Assembly: GCA_943842625.1 (NCBI GenBank)
Contig: CALTCK010000002.1
Span: forward strand, 1 to 64,000
Source of the DNA: an uncultured Flavobacteriaceae bacterium
Lineage (GTDB): Bacteria; Bacteroidota; Bacteroidia; Flavobacteriales; Flavobacteriaceae
Length of the DNA stretch: 64,000 nt
Direction of reading: 5' to 3'
The notes beneath the pieces were generated by a model that searched no databases, was not told the origin of the DNA, and saw only the letters and a program-made list of their open reading frames with translations. This document shows, piece after piece, positions 56,068 to 64,000 of the stretch. Every line of letters begins with the position of its first letter. Position 1 is the first letter of the stretch. A program made the position numbers and the translations under genes.

Positions 56068-58566
56068 TTATTTTCCAATTGATAACATATTGGCAAATAA
56101 ACGATACGCTCCGGGAACTCCTGCAGGTAATTCTCTAAAGAAACTAATTCCTGTATAAATGTAATATCCTTTGCCATATGGTGCAACTAACAAAGCACCT
56201 TTTGTAAGTTTATTTTTTTTGTCATTCATTCCCAAAAGTGGGGTAAATTCTTTAGCCCACTTATTCGGAAAATAAAGACCACGTTCTTGCACCCAATTCT
56301 CAAAATCATTCACACTAATTTTATTTGGATAATTTAATATGGGATGTTCTGGAGCTAAAAATGACACCTCAGAAAACTCATCTGTCACCCGATCTCTGGA
56401 CAATTCGATTTGAAATGGAGCAATATCTTTAGTAATCAAACGATGGCTTGTGTTATATTGAAGTATTAAGTTCCCACCATTTTCAATATATCGATTTAAT
56501 TCAACTTGTTTAAATTCTAATTCTGGAACCGTATTATAGGCTCTAATTCCCATTACAATAGCGTCAAATTTAACTAGTTTATCGTAAGTTATTTCTGCAG
56601 GCTTGATACGAGTAACTTGGTATCCAATTTGTTCTAAACTTTCTGGAACTGCATCACCTGCACCTTCAATATAACCAATGTTTTCACCTTTTTTTTGTAA
56701 AATCAAATGAACAACTTTTGATTCAGATTTCATCAATACTTGTTGGAGAGGAATGTATTTATAATCTAACACGTGTAATTCTTTATCGTAGGTTTTTTCT
56801 TCAATTTGAATAATTGGATTAAGTTGACCTTCACTTATTTCTTTTGGAGGCGAAACTTCAAAATATACGATTGATTGATCTCCTTTTTTTTCAACTGAAA
56901 ATGGATGGCTTTGAGGTTTTATAACCCAATCTTCTGGTGAGTTCAAGGTAATAATCCCCTCAATATTATCTTTACCAGCACGTATGTGTACAGGAATTTT
57001 TTTAGTTTTTTGATCAGAAAAAATGATTACTTTTTCTTTAATGCTGCAAGTAGCTACTGGTACTATAGTAAAAGGTTGATAAACTTCTCCATCTACAGGA
57101 TCATTAAACTTATATACAATATTTCTCTCAAAATTTATATCAACATCGTTAATTGATAAATGAAATTTAACGGGAAATTTCATTAATTTTTCAGGATACC
57201 CTAAAATACTTTTATCATTAACTTGATACATTCCCATAGTGCCTTTTTCGTTTAACCAATAAGGACTACTATAATCTTTACCTGAAAAAGTGCCTATGGT
57301 ACTTTCCAAATTATACTTTTCATTCATTTCTAAAGTATATTCTTTGAGTGAAGCTGGAAAATTAACTAAAGGAGATGAAATACGTTTAATAGTTATTTGA
57401 GTGTCTGATCTGTTTATAGCTTCAACTGTGAAAGTAACATCACCATTAGGAATAATATTTTGTTGATTTGAAACTACCTCTAAATAAAGCCCAGCACAAT
57501 TCGCAATTAATGCTTTCAATTCTTTTAATTTAAGTACCTTCCAATGGCTTTCAGGTAATTTCAAAAGTAACTCGTAAGCATTTAATAATTTAGGAATCAT
57601 CATGGAAGGGTTTCTGAAATTAAAATTATCCTCCAAAGAGTAAAGAATATCACCAATTTTATTAGCACCTTCAATTCTTGACCAAGTTGTATTAATACCA
57701 TCAAACAAATCCATCTTGTTTTGTGGAAAGTCACCCTTTAAAAACTCTAAATATTCAGTCTGTTTACCTCGAACTCCTGTATTACCAAATCCCTGAGACT
57801 TGTGCATGCTTCGGCTTGATGCAGCGATTTCACCATTAGACAAACCTAAAGTTGTATAGTAATTACCGGTCTCTACTGTTAATAAATTTTTCTTATTTGC
57901 TTTTTCAAAATTATCTTTAGATCCGTAAAACCACCAGGAAGTATTAAATAATAATCTTTTTGGTTGCCAAACCCCATATTGTTTGGCTGAATCTGAGTAT
58001 TCATTAGCCTTTCCTACCAAATCAAAAGCTTCAAAACTCAGCATGGCTGAGGATGTATGATGACCATGGGTGCTACCTGGATTTCTATGATTGAATCGGT
58101 TGATGATAAGATCGGGTTTAAAACGTCTAATATTTAGAATAACATCACTCAAAATTTCATTTTTATTCCAAATTTCAAGTGTTTCATCAGGATGCTTAGA
58201 GTAACCAAAATCGTTAGCTCTTGTAAAAAACTGCTCTCCACCATCTTTTTTTCTGGCTGCAATTAATTCTTGAGTTCTAATAACTCCTAATAATTCTCTT
58301 ATCTCTGAACCTACCAAATTTTGTCCACCATCGCCTCTTGTCAGTGATAAATAAGCAGTTCTAGCATGAATATCATTAGATAAATAAGAAATTAAACGAG
58401 TATTTTCATCATCTGGATGCGCAGCAATGTACATGACAGATCCCAAAAAATTTAAATTTTGAAGTTGATGATATAGTTGTGAAGATGTAGGTTTTTCAGG
58501 TTGTTGAGCAATTACTATACTCATCGTAAAGAAAAATATAGAAAAAATAAAAGTAGTTAATTTCAT
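56068..58566 (-). CDS. Secreted PIG-L family deacetylase with C-terminal GATase-like region
   Basis: The protein has 832 residues from MKLTTFIFSIFFF, a signal peptide. An in-frame ATG at 58614 lies on the promoter and is not used. The zinc-binding motif AHPDDE is near residue 48, and the other histidine cluster is GSTHGHHTSSAML. Central beta-rich domains follow; a stretch around 520-600 (VPVHIRAGKDNIEGIITL) resembles the NEW3 type. The last 200 residues look like a class I glutamine amidotransferase fold: GYIEGAGDAVPESLEQIGYQV, FDAIVMGIRAYN. Members deacetylate N-acetylglucosamine-containing glycans. Its substrate here is unknown; it may feed the adjacent symporter. Confidence 0.85.
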   Translation of the reverse strand: MKLTTFIFSIFFFTMSIVIAQQPEKPTSSQLYHQLQNLNFLGSVMYIAAHPDDENTRLISYLSNDIHARTAYLSLTRGDGGQNLVGSEIRELLGVIRTQELIAARKKDGGEQFFTRANDFGYSKHPDETLEIWNKNEILSDVILNIRRFKPDLIINRFNHRNPGSTHGHHTSSAMLSFEAFDLVGKANEYSDSAKQYGVWQPKRLLFNTSWWFYGSKDNFEKANKKNLLTVETGNYYTTLGLSNGEIAASSRSMHKSQGFGNTGVRGKQTEYLEFLKGDFPQNKMDLFDGINTTWSRIEGANKIGDILYSLEDNFNFRNPSMMIPKLLNAYELLLKLPESHWKVLKLKELKALIANCAGLYLEVVSNQQNIIPNGDVTFTVEAINRSDTQITIKRISSPLVNFPASLKEYTLEMNEKYNLESTIGTFSGKDYSSPYWLNEKGTMGMYQVNDKSILGYPEKLMKFPVKFHLSINDVDINFERNIVYKFNDPVDGEVYQPFTIVPVATCSIKEKVIIFSDQKTKKIPVHIRAGKDNIEGIITLNSPEDWVIKPQSHPFSVEKKGDQSIVYFEVSPPKEISEGQLNPIIQIEEKTYDKELHVLDYKYIPLQQVLMKSESKVVHLILQKKGENIGYIEGAGDAVPESLEQIGYQVTRIKPAEITYDKLVKFDAIVMGIRAYNTVPELEFKQVELNRYIENGGNLILQYNTSHRLITKDIAPFQIELSRDRVTDEFSEVSFLAPEHPILNYPNKISVNDFENWVQERGLYFPNKWAKEFTPLLGMNDKKNKLTKGALLVAPYGKGYYIYTGISFFRELPAGVPGAYRLFANMLSIGK

Positions 58567-58586
58567 AACGGTTAATTGGTAATTAT

Positions 58587-58615
58587 CAAATATAGCTAAA
58601 AGACAAATGGGCAAA
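58587..58615 (-). promoter_or_regulatory. Two-box Bacteroidota promoter for the PIG-L / small protein / symporter operon
   Basis: On the minus strand, TTTG (58612-58615) and TATATTTG (58587-58594) are separated by 17 bases. The MKLT start is 20 bases past the -7 box. This also rules out the more upstream in-frame ATG as start. Confidence 0.6.
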
Positions 58616-58658
58616 AAAATCTTTTAAAGTATTTTAACAATCAATAAGGTTTTATCTG

Positions 58659-59243
58659 TTAATTTTCAATAGTTAATAGGGTTTGATAAACTTTATGAGT
58701 TGGCAAGCCCATAACATTAAAAAATGATCCTTCAATTTTATAAATCCCTATATAACCAAGCCATTCTTGAATCCCGTAAGCTCCAGCTTTATCAAACGGT
58801 TGATATGTATTTATATAATAACTAATTTCTTCATCAGTTAGTTTATTGAACCATACTTTAGTTGAATCATTTATAGTTTTTTGGAAATTTTTTCCTGTAA
58901 AAGTAACCGAAGTAAAAACTGTGTGCATTCCATTGCTAAAGGAGCGAATCATTTTAAATGCCTCTTTTTTATTTCTTGGTTTTTCAATCGCCTTTCCATT
59001 AAACCAAACAATGGTATCACTAGTAATAACAATTTCATTTTCAGAAATATTTTTGAATGCGGACGCCTTCAACTTCGATAAGTAATCCGTAATTTCTGAT
59101 TTTTTTAAATTAGTGGGATAGACCTCATTTATTGATTTTACTTTAATTACAAAATCGATATCTAATTCTTTAAAAAAGCGTTGTCTTCTTGGAGAGCCCG
59201 AAGCTAAAATAATTTGATAATTAGAAAGTTTATTTGAGAGCAT
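58659..59243 (-). CDS. Maf-family nucleoside triphosphate pyrophosphatase
   Basis: Maf proteins hydrolyse non-canonical or modified NTPs to NMPs and pyrophosphate. The start is MLSNKLSNYQI (59243), because an upstream frame gives only a hydrophobic tail. The signature ILASGSPRRQRFF is at residues 12-24. VITSDTIVWFNGKAIEKPRNKKEA is near 76, and the C-terminal PFDKAGAYGIQEWLGYIGIYKIEGSFFNVMGLP near 148. About 194 residues, normal length. It is the last gene of the DUF2520 operon. Confidence 0.92.
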   Translation of the reverse strand: MLSNKLSNYQIILASGSPRRQRFFKELDIDFVIKVKSINEVYPTNLKKSEITDYLSKLKASAFKNISENEIVITSDTIVWFNGKAIEKPRNKKEAFKMIRSFSNGMHTVFTSVTFTGKNFQKTINDSTKVWFNKLTDEEISYYINTYQPFDKAGAYGIQEWLGYIGIYKIEGSFFNVMGLPTHKVYQTLLTIEN

Positions 59244-59262
59244 TAGAATTAAATTTAATAGT

Positions 59263-60183
59263 TTAAAGTAGTAATAAAAATAGAGAAGAAACACTAAAAA
59301 AAAGAACAATATCTAGTAATTTCAGAGGAAATTTAAAATCATTTTTATTTGAAGATTCCCAAACTTTCACAGATAAAAGAAGAAGAGGAGCCAAAACAAA
59401 AAATAAGGAATAGATAACTGCGAAAGTATTTGTATACAAAACTGTATAGTTGTAATAAATGATTGTAAATAAAAGCACCATCACTAAAAAAAAAATAATA
59501 TATGAAGTTCTTTTTATTCCAATACATATCGATAGGGTGTTTTTGTTTCTGTTATCATCAATAAAAACAATATCATAAACCAACGCCCTAATTAAACAGA
59601 CAAAAAATAGAAAAAAAGAATAATTTAAAATTTTACTAAACACAAAAGTTTGGTGCGATTGATTGATGGGTGTAATAGCAGGAAGTAGGTCAATTATTCC
59701 AACAATTAATAATGGAAAAATTGCTAGTAATGAAATTAAAATATTATTAAATATTGGAATGTTACTTATGAACGAAGCATAAAGATAAAACAGCGCAGAA
59801 AAAACTATAAAAAAACCAAAAAGGTCAGGTTGCTCGACGTGATTACTGATGACAAATCCAATACCAACTCCAAATACATTTAAAATGACAAATAAATAAT
59901 AAGCATTTTTCTTAGTAATTGTTTTTTCAATAACTTGGTTTTCTTGTTGATTTCGATTTGTTGAAACAGCAAAAGATTGATTAATTATCAATCCGCCTGC
60001 AGTTATACAAATAGTTGCAATTACCAAAACATTAAAATAAAAATTACTTAGCATTAGATTAGCTCCCAAAGGAATACAGAGGGCAAAACGTAAAAGATAT
60101 TGAGTAAAAACTATAAAAAATAACTTTTTGTAATGAATTGAATTTATATGACTCAAGGAAAAATAATTAATCGTATTGAGCAC
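59263..60183 (-). CDS. UbiA-like membrane protein lacking the catalytic aspartates
   Basis: The 306-residue protein has eight or nine hydrophobic helices as in UbiA prenyltransferases, and its position between maf and kdsC is where flavobacteria usually encode a geranylgeranylglycerol-phosphate geranylgeranyltransferase-like UbiA protein. The first catalytic motif NDxxDxxxD should start near residue 68. Here it reads NQSFAVSTN, so the aspartates are Q69, A72 and N76. The second motif keeps YDIVFIDDNRNKNTLS (203-218). The structural frame is retained but the first magnesium-binding site is gone. It may be inactive or have a changed role. Its stop is 19 bases before maf. Confidence 0.82.
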   Translation of the reverse strand: MLNTINYFSLSHINSIHYKKLFFIVFTQYLLRFALCIPLGANLMLSNFYFNVLVIATICITAGGLIINQSFAVSTNRNQQENQVIEKTITKKNAYYLFVILNVFGVGIGFVISNHVEQPDLFGFFIVFSALFYLYASFISNIPIFNNILISLLAIFPLLIVGIIDLLPAITPINQSHQTFVFSKILNYSFFLFFVCLIRALVYDIVFIDDNRNKNTLSICIGIKRTSYIIFFLVMVLLFTIIYYNYTVLYTNTFAVIYSLFFVLAPLLLLSVKVWESSNKNDFKFPLKLLDIVLFFSVSSLFLLLL

Positions 60184-60694
60184 TTATTTTGTCTTTATTT
60201 AACCAATTGTTTTGAACTTTCAAAATTTGTTCAATAACATCTCGAACACAACCTTTACCACCTTTTTTATGGGAAACATAATGAGAAGTTTTTTTTATTT
60301 CTTGGACAGCGTCCTGAGGACAACAGGCCAGCCCTACTTTTTGCATAACCTCTAGGTCTGGAATGTCGTCACCCATATACATAACCTCTTTCATTTTTAA
60401 ACCTTTTTTTTGTAGATACGTTTCCAAAGTTTTCATTTTATGGTGAACTCCTAAATAAACATCTTCAATACCCAAACCATTTAATCGCTTGCGAACTCCC
60501 TCATTATTTCCACCAGATATAATGCAGATATGATAACCACAATCTACTGCATGCTTGAGCACATAGCCATCTTTTGTATGCATCTTTCTAAACATATCCC
60601 CATTAGTTGCAACTAAAATAGTTCCGTCGGTCAAAACACCATCCACGTCAAAAATCAGCGTTGTGATATTGTTTAAGTATTCTTTATAGCTCAT
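60167..60694 (-). CDS. kdsC: KdsC-like HAD phosphatase (Kdo-8-phosphate phosphatase)
   Basis: KdsC releases phosphate from Kdo-8-phosphate to give Kdo. The 175-residue length is typical. The HAD motif I is LIFDVDGVLTDG (residues 13-24), motif II is CIISGGNNEGVRKRL near 56, and the Mg-binding motif IV is YMGDDIPDLEVMQKVGLACCPQDA near 106. A conserved C-terminal GGKGCVRDVIEQIL completes the family. It starts 1 base after the DUF2520 gene and overlaps the UbiA-like gene by 17 bases. It fits with kdsB and kdnB elsewhere in the window. Confidence 0.93.
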   Translation of the reverse strand: MSYKEYLNNITTLIFDVDGVLTDGTILVATNGDMFRKMHTKDGYVLKHAVDCGYHICIISGGNNEGVRKRLNGLGIEDVYLGVHHKMKTLETYLQKKGLKMKEVMYMGDDIPDLEVMQKVGLACCPQDAVQEIKKTSHYVSHKKGGKGCVRDVIEQILKVQNNWLNKDKISAQYD

Positions 60695-60695
60695 A

Positions 60696-61454
60696 TTAAT
60701 GTTTGTGTTTTTCTAAAATTGAGTTTGTGATTTTTTTATATATTTCTAGGTAAGGACTATCTTTCAACAAATATAATTGTTTTTCTATTGTTTTTAAGTC
60801 ATTCCTTTTAGCTGGTCCTGTTTGAGCGTTATGAGGACTTGTATTCTTTATTTTAGTAGCAGTTTCAAATATTAATGGTTTTAAAATATCAAAAGTTAAA
60901 GATTGATTCATTAATAAATCTTGACCAATTCGATATAAATGATTTACAAAATTGTTCACGATAACTGCGCTCAAGTGGATATGTTCTCTTTGAGTTGATG
61001 TTACTATTTGCACATTGTTTGATATTGATTTTCCCAGTTCTTGTAATAATATTAAATCTTCTTGATAATAAGTTTCGATGCAAACAGGTATTTCTGAAAA
61101 ATTAACCTTTGCATTTGAAGTAAATGTTTGCAATGGATAAAATACTCCTTTTCGATTGTTTTCCGAAAGTTTTGCCATTCGAACGGATCCTGAAGTATGA
61201 ACAACGAGTCTATTTTTAAAAGGTATTTTTCTGGAAAAATCAATGATAGCATCATCAGGTATAGCAATAATATAAATTGATGCTTTTTTTATAGAACTCA
61301 AATCGTTGGTTTTGTCGATATCAAAATCAAAATTATCAAGTGTTTGTTTAGTTTTACTATAAACTTGAATAACTTCAAAACTATTCGAATTATAAATAGC
61401 TTTACACAAATGCGAAGCAACATTTCCAGCACCAAATAAGACAACAGATTTCAT
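60696..61454 (-). CDS. DUF2520 domain Rossmann-fold oxidoreductase
   Basis: The protein has 252 residues from MKSVVLFGAGNVASHLCKAI, where the nucleotide-binding GxGNxA motif begins; an upstream in-frame ATG at 61484 is less likely. A second block, ASIYIIAIPDDAIIDFSRKI, resembles NADP oxidoreductases coenzyme F420-dependent. The DUF2520 C-terminal domain follows: STQREHIHLSAVIVNNFVNHLYRIG and NAQTGPAKRNDLKTIEKQL. The dinucleotide is probably NAD(P), not F420. The substrate is unknown. First gene of the four-gene minus operon ending in maf. Confidence 0.85.
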   Translation of the reverse strand: MKSVVLFGAGNVASHLCKAIYNSNSFEVIQVYSKTKQTLDNFDFDIDKTNDLSSIKKASIYIIAIPDDAIIDFSRKIPFKNRLVVHTSGSVRMAKLSENNRKGVFYPLQTFTSNAKVNFSEIPVCIETYYQEDLILLQELGKSISNNVQIVTSTQREHIHLSAVIVNNFVNHLYRIGQDLLMNQSLTFDILKPLIFETATKIKNTSPHNAQTGPAKRNDLKTIEKQLYLLKDSPYLEIYKKITNSILEKHKH

Positions 61455-61597
61455 CATACGAATATAGTACTTTTTAAATTTCAATATTTTTCATTTACCA
61501 ATGATTAATAAGTTCAACCTTTTTTTATTAACAAGAAAATCTACTAAATAAGTATAATGATTAACATTTTATGAAGATAATACTGATTGTAATTTCT

Positions 61598-61605
61598 TAA
61601 ATTTG
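61598..61605 (+). promoter_or_regulatory. Candidate -7 box for the ccsBA-type gene
   Basis: TAAATTTG fits TAnnTTTG and lies 15 bases upstream of the ATG at 61621. No -33 TTG at the usual distance. The preceding 140-base divergent gap holds nothing else that I can name. Confidence 0.4.
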
Positions 61606-61620
61606 CAAAAAATTGTTTTC

Positions 61621-64000
61621 ATGATTAAGAAAATATCTTCAATTCTTTTTTCAACACGTTTAACCGCTGTTTTGTTTATTGCATTTGCTGCTGCAATGGC
61701 TGTAGGAACCTTTATGGATGCTTCAGCTGAAACATCTCCAACACCTTACACTAGAGAATTAATTTACAATGCTTGGTGGTTTGAAGCCATTATGGGCTTG
61801 TTAATGATTAACTTTATTGGAAATATAAATAAATACCGTCTTTTTAGAAAAGAAAAGTGGGCAACGCTGACTTTTCATTTGGCCTTTATATTAATAATTT
61901 TTGGTGCCTTTATTACTAGATATGTGAGTTTTGAAGGAGTGATTCACATTCGTGAGGGGGAGACAGAAAATACGATTTTATCGTCTGAAGCCTATATCAC
62001 AACATTTATAGATGGCAACTATGAAATTGGTGGTGTTCCACAACGACGAACTATTTCACCAAAAAAGGTGAGGTTCTCTGAAAAACTAGATAATGATTTT
62101 GAATTAAATACGGATTACAATGGTCAACCAGTAAAAATTAAACTTAAACAATTTATCAGTAATGCTAAAGAGGGAGTGATCCCTTCTGAAAACGGAAAAG
62201 ATTTTTTAAAAATTGTTGAAGCAAGTGGGGGAGAACGACATGATCATTGGATTGGAGATGGTGAAGTGTTAAACATGCACAACGTTTTAATAGCATTTAA
62301 TAACCCTACAGAAGGCGCAATTAATTTATTTCATGACGATGGAGCTTATTCAATTTCTTCACCATTTGAAGGTCAGTGGATGCGAATGGCAGACAGAGAG
62401 AAAGGTAAATTGATCTTAGACTCTATTCAATCTTTAAATCTAAGGTCACTGTATCAAGTCGCAAATATGGCTTTTGTGATACCAGAAATGGTAATGTCTG
62501 GAGAATATGGTGTTGTAAAGGCTCCAAAAGAAGAACCTACCAATATGAATGCTGTAATACTTGAGGTTAGCTCTAACCAGGAGACTAAAACTATAGACAT
62601 ACTTGGAGGAATAGGGAACACAAAGAGTCCAATTTCTGTTGAATTAGCTGGCTTAAAAGTTTTTATCACCTACGGTTCTAAGGAATACCAATTGCCATTT
62701 AGCATAACTTTAAACGATTTTATAGCAGACAAATACCCAGGAACAGAAAAAAATTATTCCGCATTTAAAAGTAAAGTTACCGTCAACAAAAGTGATTCCG
62801 ACTTTTACGATTATGAAATATTTATGAATCACATTTTAGATGAGCAGGGGTATCGTTTTTTTCAATCCTCCTTTGACGGGGATGAAAAAGGAACCATTTT
62901 ATCAGTGAATCACGATTTTTGGGGTACATGGATCACCTATATCGGATATACACTCCTATACTTAGCGATGCTAGCTATTTTATTTGATAAACACACTCGA
63001 TTTGCTAACTTAAGAAAGATGCTTCAGAAAGTTAAGAAAAATAAAGGTGTTATTATTACATCTCTAATTTTATTTATTACATTTTCAAGTTTTTCTCAAA
63101 GTACCGCTAGTCACAAAATCAAAATTTCAAAAGAAAAAATCGACTCCATTATAGTTTCTAATTCGGTTTCTAAAGAACACGCAGCAAATTTTGCAACTTT
63201 GGTTGTTCAAGACAACGGACGTATGAAACCCATCAATACGTTCGCTAGTGAATTATTAAGAAAAATAAGTAGAAAGAACAGTTATGCTGGACTCGACGCC
63301 AATCAAGTATTTTTATCGATGACAGAATTTCCTAGTTTATGGCTTGAAGCACCGATAATGTCCTTAAAATGGCAAAATGATAGCATTAGAGAAATACTCG
63401 AAGTAAAAGATGCAAAACATTTTTCGCTTATGGATCTCATTGATAATAATGGAAATAATAAACTAGGACCTTACATTGAAGAAGCCTCTAAAACCATCAA
63501 TAAAAATCAGTTTCAAAAGGATTTCATGAAGGCTTATGAAAACTTTTATTTATTGAATGAAGCATTAGGAGGCAGTATCCTAAAAATATTTCCAATACCC
63601 GAGGATGAAAATAATAGATGGGTATCCTATCCAGAACTTGATAATGTAAATTATAACAAACAAGATTCAATTGTAGTTAGAACCATCCTGCCTTATTATT
63701 TTGAAACCTTAAGAGAGTCCAGAAAAACAGGAGATTACACAAATGCTGACGTAATTTTATCAGGACTTGTGAAATTTCAAAATCAATATGGGAATAAAGT
63801 AATGCCATCCCAAAACAAAATTACTGCAGAGATATGGTACAATAAAATTGATATATTTAATAAACTATATAAGTATTTTGCTGTATTTGGAATTTTAATG
63901 TTTGTTTTTATCATTGTTCAAATATTTAGAGAAAACAAAATTATTGATTCTACAGTTAAATTATTTAAATATATAATTTGGATATTATTCATCCTACTAA
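61621..64000 (+). CDS. Cytochrome c biogenesis protein, ResB-CcsA fusion type (partial, runs off the window)
   Basis: The open frame continues without a stop to the end of the window, with 793 codons visible. The N-terminus is ResB-like: MIKKISSILFSTRLTAVLFI, AFAAAMAVGTFMDASAETSP and YNAWWFEAIMGLLMINFIGN. A long periplasmic part follows, with FGAFITRYVSFEGVIHIREGE and FSITLNDFIADKYPGT. Helices then occur near 440-460 (WGTWITYIGYTLLYLAMLAILF), and a second periplasmic part and helix begin near 745. The CcsA part with the WWD haem motif should lie beyond the right edge. Such fusions deliver haem to c-type cytochromes outside the inner membrane. Confidence 0.9.
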   Translation, partial: MIKKISSILFSTRLTAVLFIAFAAAMAVGTFMDASAETSPTPYTRELIYNAWWFEAIMGLLMINFIGNINKYRLFRKEKWATLTFHLAFILIIFGAFITRYVSFEGVIHIREGETENTILSSEAYITTFIDGNYEIGGVPQRRTISPKKVRFSEKLDNDFELNTDYNGQPVKIKLKQFISNAKEGVIPSENGKDFLKIVEASGGERHDHWIGDGEVLNMHNVLIAFNNPTEGAINLFHDDGAYSISSPFEGQWMRMADREKGKLILDSIQSLNLRSLYQVANMAFVIPEMVMSGEYGVVKAPKEEPTNMNAVILEVSSNQETKTIDILGGIGNTKSPISVELAGLKVFITYGSKEYQLPFSITLNDFIADKYPGTEKNYSAFKSKVTVNKSDSDFYDYEIFMNHILDEQGYRFFQSSFDGDEKGTILSVNHDFWGTWITYIGYTLLYLAMLAILFDKHTRFANLRKMLQKVKKNKGVIITSLILFITFSSFSQSTASHKIKISKEKIDSIIVSNSVSKEHAANFATLVVQDNGRMKPINTFASELLRKISRKNSYAGLDANQVFLSMTEFPSLWLEAPIMSLKWQNDSIREILEVKDAKHFSLMDLIDNNGNNKLGPYIEEASKTINKNQFQKDFMKAYENFYLLNEALGGSILKIFPIPEDENNRWVSYPELDNVNYNKQDSIVVRTILPYYFETLRESRKTGDYTNADVILSGLVKFQNQYGNKVMPSQNKITAEIWYNKIDIFNKLYKYFAVFGILMFVFIIVQIFRENKIIDSTVKLFKYIIWILFILL

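Noticed and set aside
56068-58566. BshB, the bacillithiol deacetylase
   Set aside because: It has the PIG-L zinc motif and lies near bshA, but it is secreted and over 800 residues, whereas BshB is a small cytoplasmic protein.

Overview
The window is a low-GC stretch of chromosome from a member of the Bacteroidota, most likely a marine Flavobacteriaceae. The evidence is the gene content and order: Maf / UbiA-like / KdsC / DUF2520 / CcsA; an LptD-like protein with RidA; TamB; MlaD / Fe-S proteins / GH3-serine hydrolase / BshA; DUF3822 next to RsmD; and a DnaX without zinc-binding cysteines. A -7 box of the Bacteroidota type (TAnnTTTG) also lies just upstream of many start codons, sometimes with a TTG or TTTG 17-20 nt further upstream. 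I see no rRNA operon, transposase, prophage or CRISPR array.

Layout. 1-3.2 kb: tail of an unidentified gene, RNase Z, PdxH, SixA and Ppx on +. 3.2-8.0 kb: MiaE and DnaX on -, the RNase P RNA on +, then RsmD, DUF3822 and a membrane protein on -. 8.2-12.1 kb: a RecD-like helicase, then KdsB, a KdnB-type dehydrogenase and a PlsC-type acyltransferase on +, which look like lipid A / Kdo functions. 12.2-14.9 kb: YebC, an SDR protein and GcvT on -. 15-28.7 kb: an AlkB-like hydroxylase, HutH, ClpC (-), GyrA, a TPR protein, NlpC/P60 and thiolase (-), and a PgpH-type HD phosphohydrolase. 28.8-31.4 kb is the only accessory-looking stretch: a pterin dehydratase, a possible 26-aa membrane peptide, a BspA-like lipoprotein, an unrecognised protein, and tRNA-Ser, tRNA-Pro and tRNA-Arg with terminators and a partial copy of the tRNA-Arg 3' end. 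31.4-36.6 kb is a minus-strand run of RNA-modification genes (tsaD, rsmE, trmH, a THUMP-like methyltransferase) with DUF4159 and AI-2E genes. 36.7-53.7 kb holds envelope and redox genes: TamB, RidA/LptD (-), an amidase, MlaD, a two-part Fe-S oxidoreductase, a secreted NagZ/serine-hydrolase fusion and BshA. 53.7-61.5 kb, on -: a K+ channel; a PIG-L deacetylase / 35-aa membrane protein / sodium symporter unit; and Maf / UbiA-like / KdsC / DUF2520. The window ends inside a ResB/CcsA fusion.

The genes are mostly housekeeping. Several serve the outer membrane: Kdo metabolism (kdsB, kdnB, kdsC), LptD, TamB, MlaD, the amidase and NagZ. An unusual feature is that ten conserved genes, some essential elsewhere (tsaD, rsmD, yebC, plsC), are broken by single-base indels or stops, about half in or beside short homopolymers. 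The translated sequence continues perfectly in another frame, so assembly or sequencing error is more likely than real decay. I annotate each of these genes over its full reconstructed span. I found no convincing entirely new system. The best leads are the two small membrane proteins, the UbiA-like protein without its catalytic aspartates, the probable 8-amino-Kdo branch, and the secreted NagZ-serine hydrolase fusion.
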